A program made the position numbers and the translations under genes. A DNA stretch of 64,000 nucleotides, taken from positions 1 to 64,000 of the forward strand of contig SFFJ01000004.1 of assembly GCA_004557855.1 (NCBI GenBank), in the 5' to 3' direction. Positions within the stretch are counted from its first letter, which is position 1. Every line of letters starts with the position of its first letter. The notes beneath the pieces are model-generated. The model did not search any database. It was not told the DNA's origin and was given only the letters and a program-made list of their open reading frames with translations. This stretch comes from Oscillospiraceae bacterium. Its GTDB lineage: Bacteria; Bacillota; Clostridia; Oscillospirales; Ruminococcaceae. Positions 33,360 to 42,787 of this stretch are shown here, in pieces.

Positions 33360-33622
33360 GAATCGGTATAAAGTACTGTGGGGGCTGCAACCCACGCTAT
33401 GACCGGGTAGCTGCGGTAAAGGAGCTGCAGCGGCAGCACCCGGAATGGACCGTAGAGCCCGCCGGAGAGGGCGGGCAGGAATACATCCTGGTGGTGTGCG
33501 GCTGTACCGCCGCCTGTGCAGGCCATGCACAGCTGAACGCCGCCCGACGCAAATTTGTGATTAACAGCAGGGAGCAGTTTGATGCGGCCTGCGAAGCGAT
33601 AAAAAAAGAAAACGAGGTGTAA
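33356..33622 (+). CDS. small CGGC-motif protein
   Basis: 88 residues starting at GTG 33356, overlapping the NifU-like stop by 4 nt (GTGA). It begins with a CGGCNPRYDR motif (C8, C11) and has a second cluster CGCTAAC (C48, C50, C54). I have seen similar CGGCN proteins beside anaerobic catabolic genes, but the function is unknown; metal or Fe-S binding, or a thiol role, fits the cysteines. Translational coupling to the NifU-like gene suggests the two act together. Confidence 0.75.
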   Translation: MRIGIKYCGGCNPRYDRVAAVKELQRQHPEWTVEPAGEGGQEYILVVCGCTAACAGHAQLNAARRKFVINSREQFDAACEAIKKENEV

Positions 33623-33625
33623 CAA

Positions 33626-34927
33626 ATGCAAGATTGGAGAACTCTGTATCAGCAGAAGCTGACCACCGCCGAGGAAGCGGTAAAGCATATCAAATCCGGC
33701 GACCGTGTGGTAGTGACCCATGCGACCGGCGAACCGATCCTGCTGACCGACGCCATGGTTGCGAACGCCGAGCAGTATGAGAATGTCGAGATCGTGCATA
33801 TGGTGGCAATGGGCAAGGCGGAATACTGCCTGCCGGAGAACTCCAAGCACTTCCGCCACAATAGCCTGTTTTTGGGCGGCAGCACCCGTAAGGCCATCGA
33901 GGAGGGCCGGGGTGACTTTACCCCCGTATTCTTCAGCGAGATCCCCGAGCTGTTCCGCACCAACCTGCACCCCAATGTGGTGCTGCTGCATTTGAGCACC
34001 CCCGATGAGCACGGCTACTGCAGCTTTGGTGTTTCCTGCGACTACACCAAGCCCGCCGCCGAGTGCGCCGACCTGCTGATCGCACAGATCAACCCCAAGA
34101 TGCCCCGCACCATGGGCGATAGCTTCATCCATGTCAGCAAGCTGGATTACATCGTGGAGCAGGAGACCGACCTCATCGAGCTGCCGCCTCCCCACATCGG
34201 CGAGGTAGAGCGTGCCATCGGCGAGAACATCGCCTCTTTGGTGAAGGACGGCGACTGCCTGCAGCTGGGCATCGGCGCCATTCCCGATGCGGTGCTTTTG
34301 TTCCTCAAGGATAAGAAGGACCTCGGCATCCATTCCGAGATGTTCAGCGACGGCGTGGTAGAGCTGGTAGAGGCCGGCGTTATCACCAATGCCAGAAAGA
34401 ATATCCACAAGGGCAAGAGCGTGGCGACCTTCCTGATGGGCACCCGCCGCCTGTATGATTATGTCGATAACAACCCCGAAGTGGCCATGATGCCGGTGGA
34501 CTATGTCAACGATCCCCGTGTCATCTGCCAGAACGATAACCTTGTTTCCATCAACTCCTGCGTGCAGGTAGACCTGATGGGCCAGGTGGTTTCCACCTGC
34601 GTCGGCCTGCGGCAGATCAGCGGCGTGGGCGGGCAGGTAGACTTTGTCCGCGGCGCCAATATGAGCCGGGGCGGCCGTACCATTATGGCCATGCCCAGCA
34701 CCGCCGCCAAGGGCACCATCTCCAAGATCGTTCCGCTTATCGATGAGGGCGCTGCCGTGACCACCAGCCGTTATGACGTCAACTATGTCGTCACCGAATA
34801 CGGTATTGCCCAGCTCAAGGGCAAGACCTTGAGAGAGCGCGCCAGAGAGCTCATCGCCATCGCGCACCCCGATTTCCGTGAGGAGCTCATCAAGGTGTAC
34901 GAGGAGCGCTTCCACTGCAAGTTCTGA
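33626..34927 (+). CDS. abfT: 4-hydroxybutyrate CoA-transferase
   Basis: 433 residues of the acetyl-CoA hydrolase/transferase family. The catalytic glutamate falls at E238 (LGIHSEMFSDGVV), the same position as in the C. aminobutyricum enzyme, and GIGAIPDAVL and GQVDFVRGANMSRGG complete the CoA site. It activates 4-hydroxybutyrate using acetyl-CoA or butyryl-CoA, feeding AbfD. Homologues act as butyryl-CoA:acetate or butyryl-CoA:4-hydroxybutyrate transferases. GAGGTG precedes the start. High-expression codon use. Confidence 0.93.
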   Translation: MQDWRTLYQQKLTTAEEAVKHIKSGDRVVVTHATGEPILLTDAMVANAEQYENVEIVHMVAMGKAEYCLPENSKHFRHNSLFLGGSTRKAIEEGRGDFTPVFFSEIPELFRTNLHPNVVLLHLSTPDEHGYCSFGVSCDYTKPAAECADLLIAQINPKMPRTMGDSFIHVSKLDYIVEQETDLIELPPPHIGEVERAIGENIASLVKDGDCLQLGIGAIPDAVLLFLKDKKDLGIHSEMFSDGVVELVEAGVITNARKNIHKGKSVATFLMGTRRLYDYVDNNPEVAMMPVDYVNDPRVICQNDNLVSINSCVQVDLMGQVVSTCVGLRQISGVGGQVDFVRGANMSRGGRTIMAMPSTAAKGTISKIVPLIDEGAAVTTSRYDVNYVVTEYGIAQLKGKTLRERARELIAIAHPDFREELIKVYEERFHCKF

Positions 34928-34968
34928 TTTTCCCTCTATTTTGCTTCTAATTCTTCATACCCCCATAG

Positions 34969-35060
34969 AGAAGAGGACAATGCCAGCCCCATTGTCCTCT
35001 TCTTCCTACAAAGGAGAAAATGGGAAAAAGCCCCCCTGCGGGGCCGGGGGCACAGGCCCC
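34969..35060 (+). other. intercistronic stem-loops after abfT
   Basis: AGAAGAGGACAATG / CATTGTCCTCTTCT (34969-35003), then GGGGCCGGGGGCACAGGCCCC (about 35040-35060). The T content after the first is modest (TTCTTCC), so it may be partly terminating. Confidence 0.7.
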
Positions 35061-35085
35061 GAATAAAAAGAGGAGGACATGTTCC

Positions 35086-36387
35086 ATGAATGAAGTCTGG
35101 TTAAGCGGCATCGGCATCCTGCTGGCGCTGGCCGGGATGACGCTGCTCATCTTCCGCCGGGTATCGCCCATCATCGTAGGGCCGCTGGCGGCGCTGCTGG
35201 TGACGCTGTTAAGCCGTCTGCCGGTGCTGGAAACGGTGACCGGCACCTATGTACAGGGCGTCGGCTCGTTCTTCGTTTCCTATTTTATGATCTTTTTGCT
35301 GGGCAACCTGCTGGGCAGTCTGTATCAGATCAGCGGGGCGGCGGCGAAGATCGGCGAAACGGTGGTGCGGCGGTTCGGCGCCAAAAACTGCATGACGGCC
35401 TGCCTTATCTCGGCGGCGCTGTTAAGCTACGGCGGCATCAACAGCTTTGTTATCATTTTTGCCATCTATCCCATCGCACTCAAGCTCTTTGAGGAGGCCG
35501 ACCTGCCCACCTACCTGCTGCCGGGCATCGTCTGCGGCGGTATGTGGACCTTTGCCATGACCGGCCCCTTCTCTCCGCAGATCTGCAACATCGTTTCGAT
35601 GCAGAGCCTGGGGACCCCTTCCTATGCGGGTCTTGTGCCGGGTCTGGCGGCTTCCGTCTTGATGGCGGTGCTGATCGTGTGGTACATGAACAGCCAGGCC
35701 AAAAAGGCAAAGCTGCGGGGAGAGCATTTTACCCCGCCCGAGGGCGGTGTGCGCCGGCATGAGGGCAAGTCCCCCGGCGCTGCGGTCAGCTTTATCCCGC
35801 TGGCGGCGGTCATCCTTCTCTTTAATGTGACCGAGATCGGCATTGTGGCCTGCCTGCTCATCGGTATCGTCCTTTCGCTGGTGCTGTTCTATCGCAGCAT
35901 CCCGTGGAAGGAGCTGCTGCCGGCAGTCAATCAGGCGGCGACCACCTCGGTGACGGTCATCATCAATACCGCGACCATCGTGGGCTTCGGCGCCGTAGCC
36001 AAGATTACCCCGTTCTATGTGTGGGCGGTGGATCTTCTGGAGCAATCGACCGCCAACCCCTATGTGGTGGCCGCCGTGGGCAGCAATCTCTTTGCCTGCA
36101 TCCTCGGCTCGTCCTCCGGCGGTTTGACGCTGATGTATACCTCGCTCAAGGATGTGTTCCTTGCCTATGCGGCGCAGGGCTTCAACCTGGAATTCATCCA
36201 CCGGCTGTGCTCGCTCGGCTCCGGCGGCCTCGATTCGATGCCGTGGAACGGCTCCATTGTGTCGGTGTTCGGCATCTGCCACACCACCCACAAGGCCAGC
36301 TATAAGTATAACTTTGTAACCTGTGCGGTGATCCCGGTGCTGTGCACCTTCCTCATCGCTTTGCCCATCTGTATCTGGCTGGGCTGA
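35086..36387 (+). CDS. GntP-family organic acid permease
   Basis: 433 residues with about 12 membrane segments. LLSYGGINSFVIIFAIYPIA and GSSSGGLTLMYTS are typical of the GntP (gluconate, hydroxybutyrate) permease family. In this operon it is a good candidate for import of a hydroxy acid such as 3- or 4-hydroxybutyrate; the substrate is inferred. The start at 35086 has GGAGG 9 nt upstream; an ATG at 35079 is out of frame. Codon use reverts to the GC-rich genome norm from this gene on. Confidence 0.88.
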   Translation: MNEVWLSGIGILLALAGMTLLIFRRVSPIIVGPLAALLVTLLSRLPVLETVTGTYVQGVGSFFVSYFMIFLLGNLLGSLYQISGAAAKIGETVVRRFGAKNCMTACLISAALLSYGGINSFVIIFAIYPIALKLFEEADLPTYLLPGIVCGGMWTFAMTGPFSPQICNIVSMQSLGTPSYAGLVPGLAASVLMAVLIVWYMNSQAKKAKLRGEHFTPPEGGVRRHEGKSPGAAVSFIPLAAVILLFNVTEIGIVACLLIGIVLSLVLFYRSIPWKELLPAVNQAATTSVTVIINTATIVGFGAVAKITPFYVWAVDLLEQSTANPYVVAAVGSNLFACILGSSSGGLTLMYTSLKDVFLAYAAQGFNLEFIHRLCSLGSGGLDSMPWNGSIVSVFGICHTTHKASYKYNFVTCAVIPVLCTFLIALPICIWLG

Positions 36388-36409
36388 ATATAACCCAAGG
36401 AGTTAGACC

Positions 36410-37180
<771 letters not shown>

Positions 37181-37193
37181 GAGGAGTGGCACC

Positions 37194-38741
37194 ATGGCAA
37201 GGCAGATTACCGCTGCCGAGGCCGCAGCCCTGATCGGGGACGGCAAAACCGTAGCGGTGGATGGATTTATCGGCTTTTCGCTGGCGGATGATATCCTGTG
37301 CGAGCTGGAGGAGCGCTTCCTGCGGGAGGGCCACCCCCGTGACCTGCGGCTGGTGAATGTTGCGGGTCTGGGCGGGGACGGCGTGCGCCGGGGCATCAAT
37401 CATTTTGCACACCGGGGGATGGTTTCCCGGCTGTTTTGCAGCAATTTAAGTTTAGCGAATTCCATTTACCCCAATGTCAGCCGGGGGGATTTTGCACTGT
37501 TTATGGCCCCGCAGGGGGTCATGTCCCACATGATGCGCGCCATCGCCGGAAAAAAGGCGGGTGTTGTGACCGAGGTGGGGCTGGGGACCTTTGTGGACCC
37601 GCGGCGGGACGGCTGCCGGATGAACCGCAAGGCGTGGGACAGCGGCGAGGAGGTAGTGCAGCTGGTGCGCCTGGGCGGCAGGGAGCAGCTGTTCTTCCCG
37701 TCCTTCGGGCTGGATGTCTGTATCATCAAGGGCAGCACCGCCGATGAAAACGGAAATATCAGCATGGAAAACGAGGCGTTTTTGCTGGAGCAGTACGATA
37801 TGGCCGCCGCCACCCACAACAGCGGCGGGCTGGTGCTGGTGCAGGTGGACCGGATGGTCCCCGCGCAAACCATGAACGCCAAGGATGTGGTGGTGCCGGG
37901 CTGCCTGGTGGACTATGTCATCGTCGGGCGGGAGGAAAATTCCCGGCAGCAGTTTGTCACCGAGGAACGCTGGGTGGAGGCCTTCACCGGGCGGGTGCGG
38001 ATGCCGCTGGAGCAGCTCCCGCCGGTCCCGCTAAATATTAAAAAGGTGATGGCACGGCGGGCCGCCGCCGAGATAAAGGACGGGAATTTCGTCAATTTCG
38101 GCATCGGGGTGCCCACCCTGATCACCAGCGTTTTGGCCGAAGAAAAACGGCTGGAGCGGGTGGTCTTGAGCATCGAGTCCGGGACGATCGGCGGGGCGCC
38201 GCAAAGCGGCCTTTTGACCGGCGCCGCCTACAATGCCGATGCGATGGTCAAGCAGCCGGATATTTTTGACCTGTATGACGGCGGCGGCATCGATGTGGCC
38301 TGCCTCGGCGGGGCGGAATTCGACCGGCTGGGCAATGTCAACGTCAGCCGCTTCGGGGAGAAGATCCCCGGGCCGGGCGGGTTCATCAATATTTCGCAGG
38401 GCGCCAAAAAGGTCTGCTTTATGGGTAGCTTTACCGCTGGAAAAAGCGATATCCGGGTGCAGAACGGCCGGCTTTGCATCGTGAAGGACGGCGAGGTGTG
38501 CAAGTTCCTGCGGGAGGTGGGGCATATCACCTTCTCCGGCGAATATGCGAACCGAAAGGGCGGGCAGGAGGTCTATTATATCACCGAGCGTGCGGTGTTC
38601 CGCCTGACGCCCGACGGCCTTTTGCTCATCGAGATCGCCCCCGGCGCGGAGCTAAAGCGGGATATTCTGGATCGAATGGAGTTTGAGCCGATGATCGCCC
38701 CCGACCTGCGGGAAATGGATGCGGCGCTTTTTGCCGAGTGA
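37194..38741 (+). CDS. single-chain acyl-CoA:carboxylate CoA-transferase (YdiF type)
   Basis: 515 residues joining the alpha and beta parts of family I CoA-transferases. The alpha-like half has GDGKTVAVDGFIGFSLAD; the beta-like half has NFGIGVPTLI and the catalytic glutamate E328 in SIESGTIGG. It moves CoA among short-chain acids (acetate, butyrate, 3-hydroxybutyrate, propionate). The start at ATG 37194 has GAGGAG 8 nt upstream. With AbfT this gives the operon two different CoA-transferases, suggesting two acids are activated or released. Confidence 0.92.
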   Translation: MARQITAAEAAALIGDGKTVAVDGFIGFSLADDILCELEERFLREGHPRDLRLVNVAGLGGDGVRRGINHFAHRGMVSRLFCSNLSLANSIYPNVSRGDFALFMAPQGVMSHMMRAIAGKKAGVVTEVGLGTFVDPRRDGCRMNRKAWDSGEEVVQLVRLGGREQLFFPSFGLDVCIIKGSTADENGNISMENEAFLLEQYDMAAATHNSGGLVLVQVDRMVPAQTMNAKDVVVPGCLVDYVIVGREENSRQQFVTEERWVEAFTGRVRMPLEQLPPVPLNIKKVMARRAAAEIKDGNFVNFGIGVPTLITSVLAEEKRLERVVLSIESGTIGGAPQSGLLTGAAYNADAMVKQPDIFDLYDGGGIDVACLGGAEFDRLGNVNVSRFGEKIPGPGGFINISQGAKKVCFMGSFTAGKSDIRVQNGRLCIVKDGEVCKFLREVGHITFSGEYANRKGGQEVYYITERAVFRLTPDGLLLIEIAPGAELKRDILDRMEFEPMIAPDLREMDAALFAE

Positions 38742-38749
38742 GGTGAACC

Positions 38750-39580
38750 ATGCAGTTTAAGACGGTTTGGGCAGTGTATTACAGCGGCAGCGGCAGCACA
38801 CGGCGGCTGCTGCGCGGCATGGCCGAGGCCGCCGGAGAGGCGCTGATGCTGCCGGTGCGGGAGCTGGATTATTCCCGGCCGGAGGCGCGCGAAAAAAGCT
38901 ACTGCTTTACCGAAACGGATCTGGTCTTTTGGGGGAGCCCGACCTATGCGGGACGGCTGCCCAATGTGCTGCTGCCCTTCCTCCGGGGGAATTTTGCCGG
39001 GGGCGGGGCGGCGGCGGTGGCGGTGGTGCTGTACGGCAACCGCAGCTACGATGACGCCCTGAAGGAGCTGTGCGAGGTGCTGACCGGGAACGGGTTCCTT
39101 GCTGCGGCGGGGGCGGCCGTAACGGCGGAGCACGCCTTTGCCCCGGTGCTGGCGCATGGCCGTCCCAATGCCGAGGACCGTGCGGCTGCGGCGGAATTTG
39201 CCCGCAAAACGGCGCTGACGCTGCGGGGGAGGGAACACCCCATCCCCGTTACTGTGCCCGGCCGGGAGCCCATCGGGGCGTACTATACCCCGCTGGGGCT
39301 CGATGGCGAGCCGGCACGCTTTTTGAAGGCCAAGCCCAAAACCGACCCCGAGCAATGCACCCGCTGCGGGCTTTGTGCGGCGGTCTGCCCCATGGGCTCC
39401 ATCCCGCGGGAGGAGCCGACCGAGTGTACCGGCATCTGCATCAAATGTCAGGGCTGCATCCGGGAATGTCCGGCAGGCGCCAAATATTTTGATGATGAGG
39501 CGTTTCTTTCCCACCGGGCCATGCTGGAGCAGAACTACATAAGAAGGCGGGAGAACGAATTCTACCCGCCGGTGGAATAA
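38750..39580 (+). CDS. EFR1-type flavodoxin-ferredoxin fusion protein
   Basis: 276 residues. The N-terminal flavodoxin-like domain (1-165) has the FMN phosphate loop YYSGSGSTRR and WGSPTYAGRLP. The C-terminal part has two [4Fe-4S] motifs, CTRCGLCAAVCPMGS and CIKCQGCIRECPAGA. This is the EFR1-family ferredoxin layout common in anaerobic Clostridia. It could carry electrons for crotonyl-CoA reduction or related steps (inference). Last gene of the operon, 8 nt after the CoA-transferase stop. Confidence 0.9.
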   Translation: MQFKTVWAVYYSGSGSTRRLLRGMAEAAGEALMLPVRELDYSRPEAREKSYCFTETDLVFWGSPTYAGRLPNVLLPFLRGNFAGGGAAAVAVVLYGNRSYDDALKELCEVLTGNGFLAAAGAAVTAEHAFAPVLAHGRPNAEDRAAAAEFARKTALTLRGREHPIPVTVPGREPIGAYYTPLGLDGEPARFLKAKPKTDPEQCTRCGLCAAVCPMGSIPREEPTECTGICIKCQGCIRECPAGAKYFDDEAFLSHRAMLEQNYIRRRENEFYPPVE

Positions 39581-39584
39581 AAAG

Positions 39585-39617
39585 ACCCCCTGTCAGCGGT
39601 GACAGGGGGATTTTTTC
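39585..39617. terminator. bidirectional terminator ending 4-hydroxybutyrate operon
   Basis: CCCCCTGTCA / TGACAGGGGG stem with ATTTTTT on plus and TCTTTTT on minus; shared with the convergent KdpE-like gene. Confidence 0.92.
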
Positions 39618-39619
39618 GG

Positions 39620-40351
39620 TCATTCGGCGTCGGGGGCATCGGGGGCGTCGCCCTCGGCCAGCCGGTAGCCTACGCCCACCTCGGTGAAAAGGTAGCGGGG
39701 CTCCTCGGGGTTGGGCTCCAGCTTGCGGCGGAGGTTTGCCATATGCACCCGCAGCAGCTTGTTATCCCGGGGATTGGCGGCGGGGCCCCACAGCTCCCGC
39801 AGCATCTGCTGGTAGGTAAGCACCCGCCCGGGGTGCCGTCCCAGCAGCGCCAGGATCTTGAACTCGCTGGGGGTAAGGCCGGCATCCTGCCCGGCCAGGT
39901 ACGCCCGGTGCTTATTATAATCGATGACCAGCTCCCCGACGATATAGCGCCCCTCCTGCATTTCCTCGCCGCCGCAGGCCCGGCGGGTGTGGCGCAGCGC
40001 CGTGCGGATGCGTGCCAGCAATTCCACCGTGCCGAACGGCTTGGTGAGGTAATCATCGGCGCCGAGATCCAGCGCCTCGGCCTTGTCATTCTCGGCGATG
40101 CGGGCGGAAATGACGATGATGGGCACGCTGCTCCAGCGGCGGATGCCTTCGATGATGCCGACCCCGTCCATATCCGGCAGACCGAGATCCAGCAGGATGC
40201 AGTCGGGACAATGGGAGGAAATGAGCGCCAGTGCGCCACGGCCATCTCCCGCGGTGACGATATCATACCCGGCAGCGGTAAGGGTGCTTTTCAGGTAGCG
40301 GCGGATGCCGGCATCATCCTCAACGATCAGGATCTTATCACAATGCTTCAT
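39620..40351 (-). CDS. KdpE-like OmpR-family response regulator
   Basis: 243 residues. Receiver domain with acidic pair ED at 11-13, phospho-acceptor D55 (LLDLGLPDMDG) and KPF; winged-helix effector domain with LTPSEFKILALLGRHPGRVL and NKLLRVHMANLRRKLEPNP. The motif set is closest to KdpE. MKHCDK at 40351 has GGAGG upstream and overlaps the kinase gene by 14 nt. No kdpFABC potassium pump is in the window, so the target is open. Confidence 0.9.
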   Translation of the reverse strand: MKHCDKILIVEDDAGIRRYLKSTLTAAGYDIVTAGDGRGALALISSHCPDCILLDLGLPDMDGVGIIEGIRRWSSVPIIVISARIAENDKAEALDLGADDYLTKPFGTVELLARIRTALRHTRRACGGEEMQEGRYIVGELVIDYNKHRAYLAGQDAGLTPSEFKILALLGRHPGRVLTYQQMLRELWGPAANPRDNKLLRVHMANLRRKLEPNPEEPRYLFTEVGVGYRLAEGDAPDAPDAE

Positions 40352-41417
40352 AGGGGGCCTCCTCGGTGTCATTCCCGGCGGGCAGCCACAGCGTGACCTG
40401 CGCGCCTCCCTCGGGTCGGTTTTCGGCGGTCATGCGGCCGCCGTGTGCTTTTATGATGGCGCTGCAAAGGGTGAGCCCCAGTCCCAGTCCCCGCCGGCCA
40501 TCGGCGCAGGAACGGGCAAGCGGCAGGGCGCTGCCCCCCGTAAGGCTCTCGGGCAGCTCCGGCGGGAAGCCGCAGCCGTCATCCAAAACGGTGATTTGTA
40601 CCATCTTTTCCTGCCGTGCGATGGACACCCGGATGCGGGTGGCGCCGGCGGCGTGGTTGACGGCGTTTTCCAAAAGATTGAGCACCACCTGCTCCATCAG
40701 GGTGGCGTCCATGGGGGCGGTGATGATCTCCTGCGGGCGCTCCACCGTGACCGGCAGGGAGGCCGAGCTGCGGCGCAGCTTCATCACGGCGCCGTCCACG
40801 ATCTCCTCCACCACCTCATCGGTGAGGCGCAGCGCCACCTGCCCGCCCGCCATCCGGGTGATGGAAAGCATGTTTTCGGTGATGCGGGTCAGCCACCGGG
40901 TCTCCTGCCGGATCTGCTCCAGCAGGGTGCGGCGCTCCGCTTCGGTCAGGTCGGGCTGCTCCAGCAGCAGGCTGCCCGCCCCCTCGATGGAGGCCAGCGG
41001 GGTGCGCAGATCGTGCGAAAGCGCCCGCAAAAGGTCGGCCCGCAGCTTTTCGCTTTCCACCTCATACCGCAGGCGCTCGGTCTGCTTCAGGCGGGTGGTA
41101 AGGGTGCTGATGACCACCGAGACCACCAGCATCACCATAAAGGTAAGCGGGTAGCCGGAGATGCTCATATCGAAGCTCCAGAAGGGGTAGGCGAACATAT
41201 AGTTGACGCAGAACACCCCGATCACCGAAGCAACGACGCCCCACACGTAGCCGGTGGTCACCAGGGCGACGATGGCCACCGCCAGTACGAAGATCAGCAC
41301 CGCAAAGGGGTTGTTGTCATCGTGCACGCGGGAAAGCACGCTGCACACCGCCACCGCCCCGCCCAGCAGCAGCAGGGTACACAGGGCATCATGCAGGAGG
41401 GTTTTTCTCTTTTCCAT
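40338..41417 (-). CDS. KdpD-like histidine kinase lacking the N-terminal KdpD domain
   Basis: 359 residues. Four membrane segments in the first 110 residues (DUF4118-like), then a HisKA dimerisation helix (RALSHDLRTPLASIEGAG) and a HATPase (LLENAVNHA, DDGCGFP, GLGLGLTLC). This equals the C-terminal half of KdpD; the large N-terminal KdpD sensor and universal-stress domains are missing. ATG 41417 has GAGG 8 nt upstream. It is co-translated with the regulator. Its signal may differ from the potassium/turgor cue of classical KdpD. Confidence 0.9.
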   Translation of the reverse strand: MEKRKTLLHDALCTLLLLGGAVAVCSVLSRVHDDNNPFAVLIFVLAVAIVALVTTGYVWGVVASVIGVFCVNYMFAYPFWSFDMSISGYPLTFMVMLVVSVVISTLTTRLKQTERLRYEVESEKLRADLLRALSHDLRTPLASIEGAGSLLLEQPDLTEAERRTLLEQIRQETRWLTRITENMLSITRMAGGQVALRLTDEVVEEIVDGAVMKLRRSSASLPVTVERPQEIITAPMDATLMEQVVLNLLENAVNHAAGATRIRVSIARQEKMVQITVLDDGCGFPPELPESLTGGSALPLARSCADGRRGLGLGLTLCSAIIKAHGGRMTAENRPEGGAQVTLWLPAGNDTEEAPYEAL

Positions 41418-41601
41418 GGGGGTCACCTCGGTCGGAATGAACTTTCACCTTATTATATCATGCTTCCCGCAGGGCGGCCAAATAAATATTCCGCCAAGAC
41501 TTTGCCCGTAAAGGTTTTCTTCCGGAAAATTAGCGGCGAACGGCGATATAATGGAGGCAAAGAAAGACCCCGAGAGGTTTGCGACAGGAGGAACTATCAT
41601 T

Positions 41602-41748
41602 ATGCGTACCAAAGAGTATCTGGAAGCTCGTAAGGAAATCATCAACTGCATCGTTTTAAGCCCCATCTGCCTTTTTGTCCCGCTGATCATCATCTTCACC
41701 GAGTGGCTGCCCATCATGCGCGCCGAAAGAAATAAGGTCGCTGCGTAA
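41602..41748 (+). CDS. 48-aa single-span membrane microprotein
   Basis: 48 residues: basic/acidic N-terminus (MRTKEYLEARKEI), one hydrophobic span (CIVLSPICLFVPLIIIF) and a short C-terminus (RAERNKVAA). AGGAGG lies 10 nt before the ATG, a TATAAT box sits at about 41545, and a hairpin terminator follows. Divergent from the KdpD-like gene. Unknown function. Confidence 0.65.
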   Translation: MRTKEYLEARKEIINCIVLSPICLFVPLIIIFTEWLPIMRAERNKVAA

Positions 41749-41789
41749 AAAAGGCCCGCCTTTGCAGTAAAAATGTTTCATGAAACAAA

Positions 41790-41812
41790 ATTCCCCGCCG
41801 AAAAGCGGGGAA
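41790..41812. terminator. hairpin between 48-aa gene and lipase gene
   Basis: TTCCCCGC / GCGGGGAA stem flanked by A-rich and T-rich sequence; serves convergent genes. Confidence 0.6.
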
Positions 41813-41828
41813 TGTTTGCGTTATGGGG

Positions 41829-42758
41829 TCATTTGGGCATATGGGCATCCAGATAGTCGATGATATCGTGGAAAAGCTGCTCCTTCAGCGGCTCGTTGTG
41901 CACCTCGTGGCGGGCGCCCCGGTACAGGGTGATGGTCACATCCCGCAGCCCCTGCGCCTTCAGGCCCTCGTACACCTCGGTGACGCCCTTGCCGTTATTG
42001 CCTACGGCGTCCTCATCCCCGGCAAAGAGCCAGACGGGCAGCTCCTTCGGGATGGCGGCGTACCAGTCGGGACGGTTGCAGCGGTCCACCAGCTGCAGCA
42101 GCTCGCCGTAGCCGCTGTTGGAGAAGATAAAGCTGCACCACGGGTCGGCCATATATTTGCGGCAGACCTCCTCATCGTGGCAGATCCAGTCCACCATCGT
42201 CTTTTGCTCGGTCTTTTTATTGTAGTTGCCGGTGGTCAGCGCATACAGCAGCTTGCTGTGGCCCTTTTTGCCGCCGAACAGCGAAACAAGGGCGACGATC
42301 GCCTTGCCGGGGCCTGCGGCGGGGTTTTTGCCGGCGGTTCCGCTGATGAGCAGCGCCTGCAGGTTCCTGCCGTAGCGGGCCGCATACAGCCGTGCCACAA
42401 AGGAGCCCATGCTGTGCCCCAGCAGGAAGTAGGGCAGGCCGGGGAACTGTGCGCTGATGGTTCTTCTTTCGATCTCCTGATCCTCGACGAGGTAGTTCCA
42501 GGCGCCCTTTTCGCCGAAGAAGCCCAGGTCCTCCTTGTTCATTTCGGCGGTGGAGCCGTGACCCAGGTGGTCGATGCCGCAGACGGCATAGCCGGCGTCG
42601 GTCAGGTACTGCGCCATCTCCTCGTACCGCATGATGTACTCACACATTCCGTGGCAGATCTGCACCACGGCGCGGGGCTCACCCTCCGGCAGGAACAAAA
42701 ACCCGGAGAGCCTGCTTTTTCCGTCGCTGGAATTCAGGGTAAACGTTTTCTTTTCCAT
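41829..42758 (-). CDS. alpha/beta hydrolase (monoacylglycerol lipase-like)
   Basis: 309 residues with the alpha/beta hydrolase core: HGMCEYIMRYEEMAQYL (oxyanion region), GIDHLGHGSTAEM, nucleophile elbow GHSMGS, LFAGDEDAVG (acid) and RGARHEVHNEP (catalytic His). This is the Hydrolase_4/lysophospholipase subfamily, soluble and cytoplasmic. The substrate is probably a monoacylglycerol or lysolipid. ATG 42758 has GGAGG 5 nt upstream. It follows the USP-like gene by 29 nt on the same strand, so they are likely one transcript. Confidence 0.9.
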   Translation of the reverse strand: MEKKTFTLNSSDGKSRLSGFLFLPEGEPRAVVQICHGMCEYIMRYEEMAQYLTDAGYAVCGIDHLGHGSTAEMNKEDLGFFGEKGAWNYLVEDQEIERRTISAQFPGLPYFLLGHSMGSFVARLYAARYGRNLQALLISGTAGKNPAAGPGKAIVALVSLFGGKKGHSKLLYALTTGNYNKKTEQKTMVDWICHDEEVCRKYMADPWCSFIFSNSGYGELLQLVDRCNRPDWYAAIPKELPVWLFAGDEDAVGNNGKGVTEVYEGLKAQGLRDVTITLYRGARHEVHNEPLKEQLFHDIIDYLDAHMPK

Positions 42759-42787
42759 TGGGTCCTCCCTCAATTTTTTATTGCGCG

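Noticed and set aside
31413..34915. Long minus-strand open frames opposite abfD and abfT
   Set aside because: Both real genes have catalytic residues and Shine-Dalgarno sites on the plus strand; shadows arise from codon bias.
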